In this document: piece after piece, positions 1 through 6,266 of the stretch
Layout: every line of letters starts with the position of its first letter
Numbering within the stretch: position 1 is the first letter of the stretch
Assembly (NCBI GenBank): GCA_964552325.1
Contig: CAZKHA010000142.1
Span: forward strand, 1 to 8,959
Direction: 5' to 3'
Source: CAZKCK01 sp964552325
GTDB lineage: Bacteria > Bacteroidota > Bacteroidia > Bacteroidales > TTA-H9
DNA: 8,959 nt
Notes under the pieces: generated by a model
Databases searched by the model: none
Told to the model about the DNA's origin: nothing
Seen by the model: the letters and a program-made list of their open reading frames with translations, nothing else
Program-made: the position numbers and the translations under genes

Positions 1-244
1 AGGGGCTTGCGCTGGCGGCACAGCCGGCAACGCAAGCCCCCGACACCCGCAACCCTTCTAAACACCTGTCCTTCTCAGCGCAGCGAAGAATCTCGTAAAT
101 TTTGTCGGAAACTGATGTATAATTACCAAATTTCCTATTCAATTCCTTTACCAGGACTCGAATCTCAGCTTCAACTAGCTCTCTACTATCAATATTTAAA
201 CTAGTTGACGCTACATTGTCTCCAGAAATAGCTACTTTTGGCAT
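1..244 (-). CDS. Hypothetical protein, 5' part only (runs off the left edge)
   Basis: An open frame of 81 codons starts at an ATG (242-244) and reaches the window edge with no stop. The protein begins MPKVAISGDN and continues with a charged, helix-like stretch (residues about 22-40, SRELVEAEIRVLVKELN). It then has a region containing CAEKDRC and ends, in this window, in an Ala/Cys/Gly-rich piece encoded by a GC-rich hairpin. I do not recognise a family. A perfect Bacteroidota -7 box lies 17 bases upstream of the ATG, which supports expression. Open length alone is weak evidence, and the last 20 codons read through what looks like an intergenic repeat, so the true end or reading frame there is uncertain. 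A short plus-strand frame over the same bases looks like its shadow. Confidence 0.45.
   Translation of the reverse strand, partial: MPKVAISGDNVASTSLNIDSRELVEAEIRVLVKELNRKFGNYTSVSDKIYEILRCAEKDRCLEGLRVSGACVAGCAASASP
2..40. repeat. GC-rich 10-bp perfect inverted repeat (hairpin)
   Basis: GGGGCTTGCG (2-11) and CGCAAGCCCC (31-40) are perfect reverse complements. Inside them CTGGC (12-16) can pair with GCCGG (23-27) through one G-T wobble, around a 6-base loop, leaving a 3-base bulge. The inner stem is intact only when the plus strand is folded; the minus strand has a C-A mismatch there. No T-run follows, so it is not a classic terminator. It resembles a REP-like element, but no second copy is visible in this window. 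Confidence 0.6.
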
Positions 245-261
245 AGTAGTATTGTTTAGTG

Positions 262-269
262 CAAATATA
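262..269 (-). promoter_or_regulatory. -7 box for the left-edge minus-strand gene
   Basis: Read on the minus strand this is TATATTTG, a perfect match to the Bacteroidota -7 consensus TAnnTTTG. The start codon is 17 bases downstream, leaving a leader of about 12 bases. No TTG is seen at the usual -33 spacing, so the -33 part is weak. Confidence 0.45.
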
Positions 270-516
270 GCACTATAATAAGTTCTAACACCTATAAATA
301 GTATTTATATGCTTATAAGTTTATAAAATAGGACCATAAGCGTTTTCACCTATATATGTACCTACAGGAGAGGGAATAACATCCATATCTCAGCCTTACT
401 CGTATCTTAAACAGTTTCTTCATATATAGTATCAGCATTGTCCGTGTTTCAATTAGAATTTTTAACCTTGTTGCCAATTAGGCTTAAATCAAAATCTATT
501 GCTATTTTACCTCACG

Positions 517-764
517 TACGCATTATCCCATACACTTAGCCCTTGTGGTTAGCCCTCCAAAAATACAAAAGCTTGCCCACAACTATACTTAAACATATAA
601 TACTTCTTGCAATTACCTACAAGAGATTACCTCCCGATCTTTTGCCAACAAGCAAACCCCGAACCGTACGTATAGCCCCAAAACATCCGCACTTTAGCTG
701 TAAAAACTTTTGCCATTTATTAACTTAACTTCCAATAAATTAGCAAATACGCATTATTATACAC
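517..764. repeat. Unit bounded by imperfect direct repeats
   Basis: TACGCATTATCCCATACAC (517-535) recurs as TACGCATTATTATACAC (748-764), with a 2-base length difference. Similarity continues weakly for some 7 bases (TTAGCCC versus ATTGCTC). The copies are 231 bases apart. Between them, on the minus strand, are a GGGGCTATACGTACGGTTCG stretch (about 655-678), a TTTGC/GCAAA hairpin and a TATTTTTG box. From memory only, this layout resembles intergenic repeats that separate single-gene cassettes in some Bacteroidota genomes. No search has been done. Confidence 0.45.
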
Positions 765-841
765 ATTGCTCGCGCATACTTCGCCCCTATTTCCAAGCAA
801 GCATCCTGCCCTACTCCAGCTTCAAGACTTTTATTTATTCG

Positions 842-849
842 TATTTTTG
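842..849 (+). promoter_or_regulatory. -7 box directly upstream of the luxE-like gene
   Basis: TATTTTTG matches TAnnTTTG perfectly and ends 4 bases before the ATG at 854. At the expected -33 position (821-823) the sequence is TTC rather than TTG. If used, transcription would begin at or next to the start codon, giving a leaderless mRNA. Confidence 0.4.
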
Positions 850-853
850 CCGC

Positions 854-1852
854 ATGATGCTGCCCGAACCCTCCTCACACCATTTGTTTACGCTTGATGA
901 ATCCGAATTCGAGCAGTATGCCCTTAGCGTTTTCAGGCAGCAAGCTGTCCACAACAAGGTGTATAATCAGTTTATCAACTACTTAGGCCTAAATCCCGAA
1001 TCTATAAACAGCCTTCAGCAGATCCCCTTCCTGCCCATCGAATTTTTTAAAACGCATCGCGTGGTCAGCGGCAAAGGAAGCTCCGAAATCATTTTTACAA
1101 GCAGCGGCACTACCGGCAGCCAGGTTTCGAAGCATTTTGTATTAAACCGCCAACTATATATTCAATCGTTTGTAAAGTCCTTCGAGCTGTTTTATGGCCC
1201 AGCCAACAATTGGATTATTCTCGCGTTTTTGCCCGCTTATTTAGAGCGCAAAGGCTCATCCTTGGTTTACATGGCCAATCACCTGATTAAAACCAGCCGC
1301 AACAAACTGAGCGGGTTCTATCTGCACAATCCCGATTCCTTACTAACCACTATCCAACAAGCACGTAAACAAGGGTTTAAAAAAATACTTTTGTTGGGTG
1401 TTTCGTTTGCCTTGTACGATTTGGCCGAGCAGTTTCAACCCGATTTAGCGGGCATTACCATTATGGAAACCGGCGGCATGAAGGGCCGAAGAATAGAGCC
1501 CATTCGTGAGGAACTCCACGCGTTTTTGTGCAAAAACTTTAATGTGCCTGCTATTCATTCCGAATATGGCATGACCGAATTGCTCTCACAGGCTTATTCG
1601 AATGGTAACGGCATCTTTAAAGCCCCGCCTTGGATGCGCGTACTGGCCCGCGACCCCGAAGACCCTTTAAGCACCCTGGCACATGGCCGCCAAGGTGGCC
1701 TCAACGTAATAGATTTGGCAAACCGCTATTCGTGTTCGTTTATAGCCACCCAAGACCTCTGCCGCACACATACCAACGGCAGTTTCGAAGTATTGGGTCG
1801 CTTTGATGCCAGCGATGTAAGAGGATGCAATTTGCTAATTGCCAATACGTAA
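854..1852 (+). CDS. LuxE-like acyl-protein synthetase / acyltransferase
   Basis: 332 residues from the chosen start. It belongs to the LuxE branch of adenylate-forming (ANL-type) enzymes, which activate a fatty acid and pass it to a protein thiol. Visible motifs are the phosphate-binding loop FTSSGTTGSQ (residues 81-90), METGGMKGR (204-212), HSEYGMTELLSQ (235-246, equivalent to the adenylate-binding YGxTE motif) and GRFDASDVRGCNLL near the C-terminus. The frame is open back to 710, but the extra 48 residues look unlike protein. The ATG at 854 gives a family-typical length and follows a promoter box; the next codon, 857, is also ATG. No luxC or luxD reductase or thioesterase lies beside it, so the acyl donor and acceptor are unknown and bioluminescence is not implied. 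It converges with the symporter gene. Confidence 0.85.
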   Translation: MMLPEPSSHHLFTLDESEFEQYALSVFRQQAVHNKVYNQFINYLGLNPESINSLQQIPFLPIEFFKTHRVVSGKGSSEIIFTSSGTTGSQVSKHFVLNRQLYIQSFVKSFELFYGPANNWIILAFLPAYLERKGSSLVYMANHLIKTSRNKLSGFYLHNPDSLLTTIQQARKQGFKKILLLGVSFALYDLAEQFQPDLAGITIMETGGMKGRRIEPIREELHAFLCKNFNVPAIHSEYGMTELLSQAYSNGNGIFKAPPWMRVLARDPEDPLSTLAHGRQGGLNVIDLANRYSCSFIATQDLCRTHTNGSFEVLGRFDASDVRGCNLLIANT

Positions 1853-1857
1853 CAAAC

Positions 1858-3240
1858 CTATTTAGCGGCAGGCAGCAGTTTCTGGGCTACCAACAGGCTT
1901 AGGGCCGCCACCAACACCGAGGCAATGCTATATTCCGGTATTAGTAAGCCAAAACAAACCAGCACAACAATATACAACGCCCCAGCCAAAAAACTGTAAT
2001 AAACAGCATTGGGCTTCAATTTAACATGAAAACTGGCGATGGCTGCCGGTATAATAGTGAAACCCAATCCTGTAATAAACACAATTACCTGTACCAAATC
2101 CCTGAAAAGCAGCGCCAGAACAAAACCAGCTAGCGAAAAAACCAGCGTAAAGATGCGTGTAATCTTCATTAAATCGGCATCCGTTTTATCACTTTTTGAT
2201 AAGCGCTTAAAATAATCCTTGGCCATGCTGCTGGCCAAAACAAATATAATGGTATCAGCCGAACTCATTATAGCAGCAAAAATCAGCACCAAGCCCGCCC
2301 CTAAAAATTTGGGGGGCATTACAAGGCGCAAACCCGAGGCAAACGCATCGCGCGAATCAATACCGGGCAGCTTGTGATGGGCTATGAGGCCAACTATGGT
2401 TATGGCAAAACCGGTAACCACCACCAAAACCGCTGACCATATTAACCCATTCCGCACAATATTACTGTTCTTAGCTGCGTACACACGTTGCCAATATTCG
2501 GATGACTGGAAAATAATAAGCACCCCAAAAGCCAAAAAAGCCACACTCATTGCCGGGTCCATGGCCGATAGGTCAACCAATTGGGTAGTGGCCATCATTT
2601 TCTGGCTAAGGGCCAGATAGCCAATAATAAGCAGAATTACAAAGAGCACCACATACTGAAAAATATCGGTTTTAATAACGCTCCTAAACCCTCCCGCAAA
2701 CAGGTAAATCGATATAATTGAACTCGAAAACAAAAGCGAACTTTCGTACGACCAACCACTTATGTTCGATAAAATGCTGCTACCCGCAATAAATTGGTTT
2801 AGCAACATGCCCATATACACCACAAAAAGCAATATGGCCGATACCAAACCCGCCCGCTTGCCATATAAAAAGTAGAAATAATCAGAAAGCGTAAGAAACG
2901 CCTGTGTACCACTCATCTTCCTTATTTTTTGGGCATAAGGTATAAACACCACAAAGCCCAAAGCGGTACCGGCAAATACGGCCAAAGCCGAAACTCCGAA
3001 TTTATACACATAAGCCGAATAGGCCACCAATGCAGCACCACCAATATAACTGGCCACCACCGAAAACACAAAACCCAACATACCCAGCTTACGGCTACCA
3101 ATCAAATAATCGGTTTTGGTTTGTTTTAGCCCACTGTAAAAACCTATTGCAAGGCACACAAAAGCATAGCCCAAGAGCAAGGCCAAATCAAAATTCGACA
3201 GGCCTTGTGGTGCAGGGATAATTAGTAAAGCATTATTCAT
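1858..3240 (-). CDS. Sodium:solute symporter (SSS family)
   Basis: 460 residues, largely hydrophobic, with about 12-13 membrane segments, acting in the inner membrane as a Na+-coupled importer. Family features in order: DYLIGSRKLG after the first helix (residues 44-53), SYIGGAAL (64-71), GGFRSVIKTDIFQ (183-195, the conserved loop of the family), WQRVYAAK (250-257) and SSADT (326-330). The Ser-Ser pair in SSADT corresponds to the sodium-binding serines of vSGLT and PutP. The substrate cannot be read from the sequence; sugars, amino acids, pantothenate, sialic acid and others are all possible. The ATG at 3240 is followed directly by the first helix, and no clear ribosome site or TAnnTTTG box is seen upstream. 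Its 3' end lies 5 bases from the end of the luxE-like gene, with no obvious terminator between them. Confidence 0.9.
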   Translation of the reverse strand: MNNALLIIPAPQGLSNFDLALLLGYAFVCLAIGFYSGLKQTKTDYLIGSRKLGMLGFVFSVVASYIGGAALVAYSAYVYKFGVSALAVFAGTALGFVVFIPYAQKIRKMSGTQAFLTLSDYFYFLYGKRAGLVSAILLFVVYMGMLLNQFIAGSSILSNISGWSYESSLLFSSSIISIYLFAGGFRSVIKTDIFQYVVLFVILLIIGYLALSQKMMATTQLVDLSAMDPAMSVAFLAFGVLIIFQSSEYWQRVYAAKNSNIVRNGLIWSAVLVVVTGFAITIVGLIAHHKLPGIDSRDAFASGLRLVMPPKFLGAGLVLIFAAIMSSADTIIFVLASSMAKDYFKRLSKSDKTDADLMKITRIFTLVFSLAGFVLALLFRDLVQVIVFITGLGFTIIPAAIASFHVKLKPNAVYYSFLAGALYIVVLVCFGLLIPEYSIASVLVAALSLLVAQKLLPAAK

Positions 3241-3265
3241 TTAAGCATACTATTTAAACTGTTTT

Positions 3266-3346
3266 GGGCGTGCCCCTTTGGGTCGGGCTATCTGCTGCAA
3301 GTCCTCGCTGCGCTCCGGGCTTTCCGCGCCTATCCCTCACGCGGGC
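3266..3346. repeat. GC-rich intergenic repeat element
   Basis: The block from GGGCGTGCCCC to CCCTCACGCGGGC is much richer in GC than its surroundings. It has short complementary ends (GCGTG 3268-3272 with CACGC 3338-3342) and smaller internal stems such as CCC...GGG at 3274-3282. It lies between the symporter and the TPR gene terminator. From memory, very similar GGGCGTGCCCC...CCCTCACGC sequences recur between genes in many Bacteroidota. Only one copy is in this window, so repetition is not shown here. Similarity may continue to about 3370. Confidence 0.5.
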
Positions 3347-3409
3347 TTTACCTCCGCTTGGGCATAGTTGGTTAACGATTTCGTTTGGCTTGCCTCATCA
3401 GGCCTGTTT

Positions 3410-3444
3410 AAAAAGCAAAGGCAGCCAATATTTTGACTGCCTTT
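3410..3444 (-). terminator. Rho-independent terminator of the TPR gene
   Basis: On the minus strand, AAAGGCAG (3444-3437) pairs perfectly with CTGCCTTT (3424-3417) across a 12-base loop, followed by GCTTTTT. It lies 21 bases past the TPR stop codon. Confidence 0.75.
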
Positions 3445-3465
3445 ACATTATAAATTAACCTGCAA

Positions 3466-4425
3466 TTATTTGCATTTCAATACTTGTTCAATTTGGTATT
3501 TGGCTGCGGCTGCATTGGGGCCGGTGGTAACCTTCTTGTAGTTTTCGCAAGCTTTGGCTTTGTCGCCTTTGCCTTCATAGGCTTTGGCAAGCTCAAAAAT
3601 TACTTTCACCTGGTCTTTTTGTTCCAACTCAAGAGCCTTGGCTCCCGAAACAAGGGCGTCGTCCCATTTTTTAAGCATATTGTTGGCAAGTGTTAAGTAA
3701 TAATAGGCATTGGCATCGCCATCGCCAAATTTCAACGATTCGTTGATACTTTCAACAGCCTTGGCTGCATTTTTTGCTTGCAACGATTTTACGCCAGCAT
3801 TAAAATGCTGTTTGGCCATAACACCTTTTCCTTTTTCAATATACTTGTCTTCGGCTGGGCCATTGGCCACCATCAGGTCATAAAGTTCCTTCATCTTTGC
3901 AATGTCGTCTTTTTCTTTGTAAACCAACATTTTGCTAAACACAGCCTTGTTCATCTTTGCATCAATAGCAAGGGCTTTATCTAATTGAACCAACGCATTA
4001 TCCACATCTTTTGCTTTTAGAAGCTCGTTGCCTTTACCATAATAAAGTTGGGCTAAGAAATCCTTGGCTTTTTCTTCTGTTTCGGGCGAATTATAGGTTT
4101 TAGAAGCCTCAATGGTTTGTTCGCCGAATTTTATTGCATCTTCGTTGTTTTTGGCTGCATAAGCATCTTTTGCCAATTTAAAATACAAGCCAGGAATAAT
4201 TCCAATGGCTTTCGATTTTAGCTCATTGCCTTCATCACCAAGCTTCTCGCAAATGCTTATACATTCCTTAAAGGCCGTAATTGCACCGCTGGCATCGGTA
4301 TCTTTTAATTGTAAGGCATTGTTGAAGGCAGTTCCGGCCTCATCAATTGTTTGGGCATTAAGGCCTTGAACAGCAAATAAGAAGAACGCTAGTACACTTA
4401 AGGTTATTACGCTTAACTTTTTCAT
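3466..4425 (-). CDS. Exported tetratricopeptide-repeat protein
   Basis: 319 residues. The N-terminus is a clear signal peptide (MKKLSVITLSVLAFFLFAVQ, then GLNAQ), with cleavage likely near residues 24-25, so the protein is periplasmic or surface-exposed. The rest is helical with TPR-type repeats: a degenerate set at about 27-110, clearer units at about 126-156 (YYGKGNELLKAKDVDNALVQ), 208-235 and 238-271 (ANAYYYLTLANNMLKKWDDA), and 274-301 (VIFELAKAYEGKGDKAKACE). Such repeats bind partner proteins; no enzyme motif is visible and the partner is unknown. The chain ends in LKCK, and the isolated Cys residues may be incidental. It is a single-gene unit with its own promoter and terminator, separate from the sigma operon upstream. 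Confidence 0.8.
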   Translation of the reverse strand: MKKLSVITLSVLAFFLFAVQGLNAQTIDEAGTAFNNALQLKDTDASGAITAFKECISICEKLGDEGNELKSKAIGIIPGLYFKLAKDAYAAKNNEDAIKFGEQTIEASKTYNSPETEEKAKDFLAQLYYGKGNELLKAKDVDNALVQLDKALAIDAKMNKAVFSKMLVYKEKDDIAKMKELYDLMVANGPAEDKYIEKGKGVMAKQHFNAGVKSLQAKNAAKAVESINESLKFGDGDANAYYYLTLANNMLKKWDDALVSGAKALELEQKDQVKVIFELAKAYEGKGDKAKACENYKKVTTGPNAAAAKYQIEQVLKCK

Positions 4426-4473
4426 AATTAGAGTATTGATTTAAATTTTATACTTTAGGGGAGACTTCCGGTA

Positions 4474-4502
4474 CAAAAATATTAAATTTACCGAACATTC
4501 AA
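4474..4502 (-). promoter_or_regulatory. Bacteroidota-type promoter of the TPR gene
   Basis: On the minus strand, TTG (4502-4500) is followed after 18 bases by TATTTTTG (4481-4474), a perfect TAnnTTTG box. The predicted transcript starts near 4468 and has a leader of about 40 bases before the ATG at 4425. Confidence 0.7.
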
Positions 4503-4655
4503 CCCCCTTGCAGCAAAACAAAAACCATACCTTTTGCGCTTTATTGCCATTGGCTGAAAGAATTGCTGAACAAAACGCGCTTCCTGAACAGTCAATAAAG
4601 GCTAGTTTGCTAAAAATGAGCGGTTACGATTAAAACCATCCAAATTCAAAAAACT

Positions 4656-5165
4656 TTAGCGGTTGTTGCGTTGCCCGTGCCGATGCCGATATTGTCTGCC
4701 CCCACCTTGTTGCCCCGGGTCTTTTATGCCCGTAGTTCGGTAAGTGTCCATCAGCTTGGCCTTTTGTTCGGGTGTACACAACTTACCCATTTCATGAAAA
4801 TGAAGCGCAGTTTGAAGCGTTAGTTGTGAATAAATTTGACCAGTGGAGGCTGATAACTGCTTCAACACCGCTTCATCGGGGTTTTCCTTTTCTAGTTCGC
4901 TGGCCAACAATTGCCTAAGTTCACCAATTTGCAAACGCAACGAATCGGCTTTATGGAAAAAAACATCTTTTTGCTTTTCATACCCCGATAGTTGGTCGGG
5001 ATTAAAGCTCAACTGTCTGCATAAATAACCCGATGAGGTGCTATCGGCAACTACCTTGCGTTCAGTTGAAACATGCCTGTAAATGGTAATGGCCAAGGCT
5101 AGGTTCATAACCATTATGAGGGCTACCATGCCAATTAAGAGCTTGTTCCGTGTAAGATTATTCAT
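4656..5165 (-). CDS. Membrane-anchored periplasmic sensor-like protein (heavy-metal sensor / Spy-CpxP type)
   Basis: 169 residues with one N-terminal membrane segment (about 8-28) and a helical periplasmic domain. FNPDQLSGYEKQKDVFF (54-70) and HFHEMGKLCTPEQKAKLMDTY (122-142) look like the two LTxxQ-type motifs of the Spy/CpxP and CnrX-like 'periplasmic heavy metal sensor' group. Possible metal ligands are His122, His124, Cys49 and Cys130. The C-terminus (151-169) is a Gly/Arg/His-rich tail containing HRHGQ. It starts 5 bases after the anti-sigma stop, so the two are probably translated together. In CnrYXH-like systems a protein of this kind holds the anti-sigma factor inactive until metal or stress is sensed. 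That role is inferred here from position and weak motif likeness, and a chaperone-like role is the main alternative. Confidence 0.65.
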   Translation of the reverse strand: MNNLTRNKLLIGMVALIMVMNLALAITIYRHVSTERKVVADSTSSGYLCRQLSFNPDQLSGYEKQKDVFFHKADSLRLQIGELRQLLASELEKENPDEAVLKQLSASTGQIYSQLTLQTALHFHEMGKLCTPEQKAKLMDTYRTTGIKDPGQQGGGRQYRHRHGQRNNR

Positions 5166-5170
5166 GGTAA

Positions 5171-5626
5171 TTAATTATTAGGGTCGTCAAGAAGTTGAAG
5201 TAGATTGTCAGTTGGTTCGTCAACTAAGTTATAATCCGACGCAAATTGCTGTGAACTAGTGTGTTCATTATTAGTGGGCAATTGATTATTGATAATACCT
5301 CCAAGCAGCACTCCACCAATTATGGCAAGCAGCAAGGCGGCTGTAGCCAACGCAGGTTGCACAATGCTCCGGATCCAATGCTTCGTAAATTTTTGCTGTT
5401 CAGCATGCAAACGAGCTTCAAAGCGGGTAACAAAAAATGGATCTAGCTCAGGTTGCGCAAGCTTGGTAGCCAGGTTTAGGGTGGCATCAATTTCATACGC
5501 CAGGTTTCTGCACTGCTCGCAATGGCTTAAATGGGATTTTAATGCCCTATCGAGCGGGTTATCAAACTCAACTTCCTTTTGCAAGACTTGTTGGGCTTGG
5601 CGGCAAGTAAGCGGTTTAGTATTCAT
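5171..5626 (-). CDS. Zinc-finger anti-sigma factor
   Basis: 151 residues. The cytoplasmic N-terminal domain carries the anti-sigma zinc signature HxxxCxxC (His32, Cys36, Cys39) with an upstream Cys8, the same arrangement as in RsrA-type ZAS domains. One membrane segment lies at about 88-112 (ALATAALLLAIIGGVLLGG), followed by a short polar, acidic periplasmic tail. The topology fits a protein that binds the ECF sigma factor on the inside and receives a signal on the outside. It begins 24 bases after the sigma stop and ends 5 bases before the sensor gene, the standard sigma/anti-sigma order. With Cys8 and the HxxxCxxC motif all present, zinc binding and perhaps redox response are possible. Confidence 0.85.
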   Translation of the reverse strand: MNTKPLTCRQAQQVLQKEVEFDNPLDRALKSHLSHCEQCRNLAYEIDATLNLATKLAQPELDPFFVTRFEARLHAEQQKFTKHWIRSIVQPALATAALLLAIIGGVLLGGIINNQLPTNNEHTSSQQFASDYNLVDEPTDNLLQLLDDPNN

Positions 5627-5650
5627 AGCGCATACGTGTTTAACTGCATT

Positions 5651-6229
5651 TTATTTCATGTTTTGTATGTAATACGTACTCAAGAGTTTGCGTAACGATT
5701 GCTTGGCACGGTGTTGAAGCGACTCAACGGCTTTTACTGAAGTATCCATTATCTCGGCTATTTGTTGGTTCGACTTTCCCTCGTATTTCGCAAGGATAAA
5801 CGCTATCCGTTGTGTGTCGGGTATGTGGCTTAAAGCAAGCTTGAGTATTTTCGCTCGTTCTTGGTTTTGCATTGGCACCGAGGCATCTTGATCATCAATG
5901 GCTTCATGGCTTATTTGCATTTCATCCGTTCCAAAAGATGTTTCGGGGCGTTCAAAAAACCATCTTCGCTTGTTTTTTTTTACCTGATTCAAACCTCTTG
6001 TAAATGCGATACGGTATATCCAAGTTGCAAGGCTGGAATCGTTCCGAAAGCTTTTTAAGGATTTAAAAACTTCTAGAAAAATCTCCTGGGCCATGTCTTC
6101 CAAATCAGCCTCTTGTTGGCTAAAATGACGTATAACACTAAAAACCAGGGGCTGATAAGTTATTACCAACTCCCGGCTTGCCTCACGGCTTCCATTAACA
6201 ATGGCTTTTACAAGTTCCTGATCGGTCAC
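5651..6229 (-). CDS. ECF-type RNA polymerase sigma factor
   Basis: 192 residues, the usual length for extracytoplasmic-function sigma factors. Region 2 spans about 24-92 and includes DLEDMAQEIFLEVFKSLKSF (42-61) and SLATWIYRIAFTRGLNQVKK (66-85), the core-binding and -10-recognition helices. Region 4 spans about 128-182, with the helix-turn-helix GKSNQQIAEIMDTSVKAVES (151-170) reading the -35 element. The start codon is GTG (6229-6227), fixed by an in-frame TAA immediately before it; the next Met (46) would remove part of region 2. It directs RNA polymerase to its own regulon and is presumably held by the anti-sigma factor encoded next. The upstream gene for the exported DxDxDG protein ends 37 bases before it, so co-transcription is likely. 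Confidence 0.92.
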   Translation of the reverse strand: MTDQELVKAIVNGSREASRELVITYQPLVFSVIRHFSQQEADLEDMAQEIFLEVFKSLKSFRNDSSLATWIYRIAFTRGLNQVKKNKRRWFFERPETSFGTDEMQISHEAIDDQDASVPMQNQERAKILKLALSHIPDTQRIAFILAKYEGKSNQQIAEIMDTSVKAVESLQHRAKQSLRKLLSTYYIQNMK

Positions 6230-6266
6230 TTAAAAACGAGGTTCTGTAATTAGGCTATGAAGGTAG

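Larger units (their letters stand above)
245..853. other. Gene-poor AT-rich region with repeat structure
   Basis: About 600 bases without a convincing gene. Open frames here are short and low in protein-like character. Part of one (from 710) is only an in-frame upstream extension of the luxE-like gene. The region holds the promoter of the left-edge gene (262-269), a unit bounded by direct repeats (517-764), a small hairpin with stems 641-645 and 652-656, and a second minus-strand TATTTTTG (558-565) without a well-spaced TTG. The last stretch, 765-841, shows nothing except the approach to the luxE promoter. Confidence 0.6.

Noticed and set aside
655..690. Possible group II intron end (ACGTACGGTTCGGGG on the minus strand)
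   Set aside because: The short motif is reminiscent of intron sequence, but there is no reverse transcriptase, no domain V hairpin and no 5' GTGCG start nearby.
543..728. A 61-codon plus-strand frame upstream of the luxE-like gene
   Set aside because: It lies inside the direct-repeat unit, has no promoter or recognisable domain, and has a composition expected of non-coding AT-rich DNA.
710..853. Longer N-terminus for the luxE-like protein
   Set aside because: The extra 48 residues are not protein-like for this family, and a start at 854 gives the expected length directly after a promoter box.
3264..3458. A 64-codon plus-strand frame starting at TTG
   Set aside because: It lies in the GC-rich intergenic repeat and crosses the TPR terminator; the protein is low in family-like character and is best explained as a product of the repeat.
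5261..5672. Overlapping plus-strand frames over the anti-sigma gene, up to 127 codons
   Set aside because: They are antisense shadows of a well-supported ZAS anti-sigma gene with correct neighbours.
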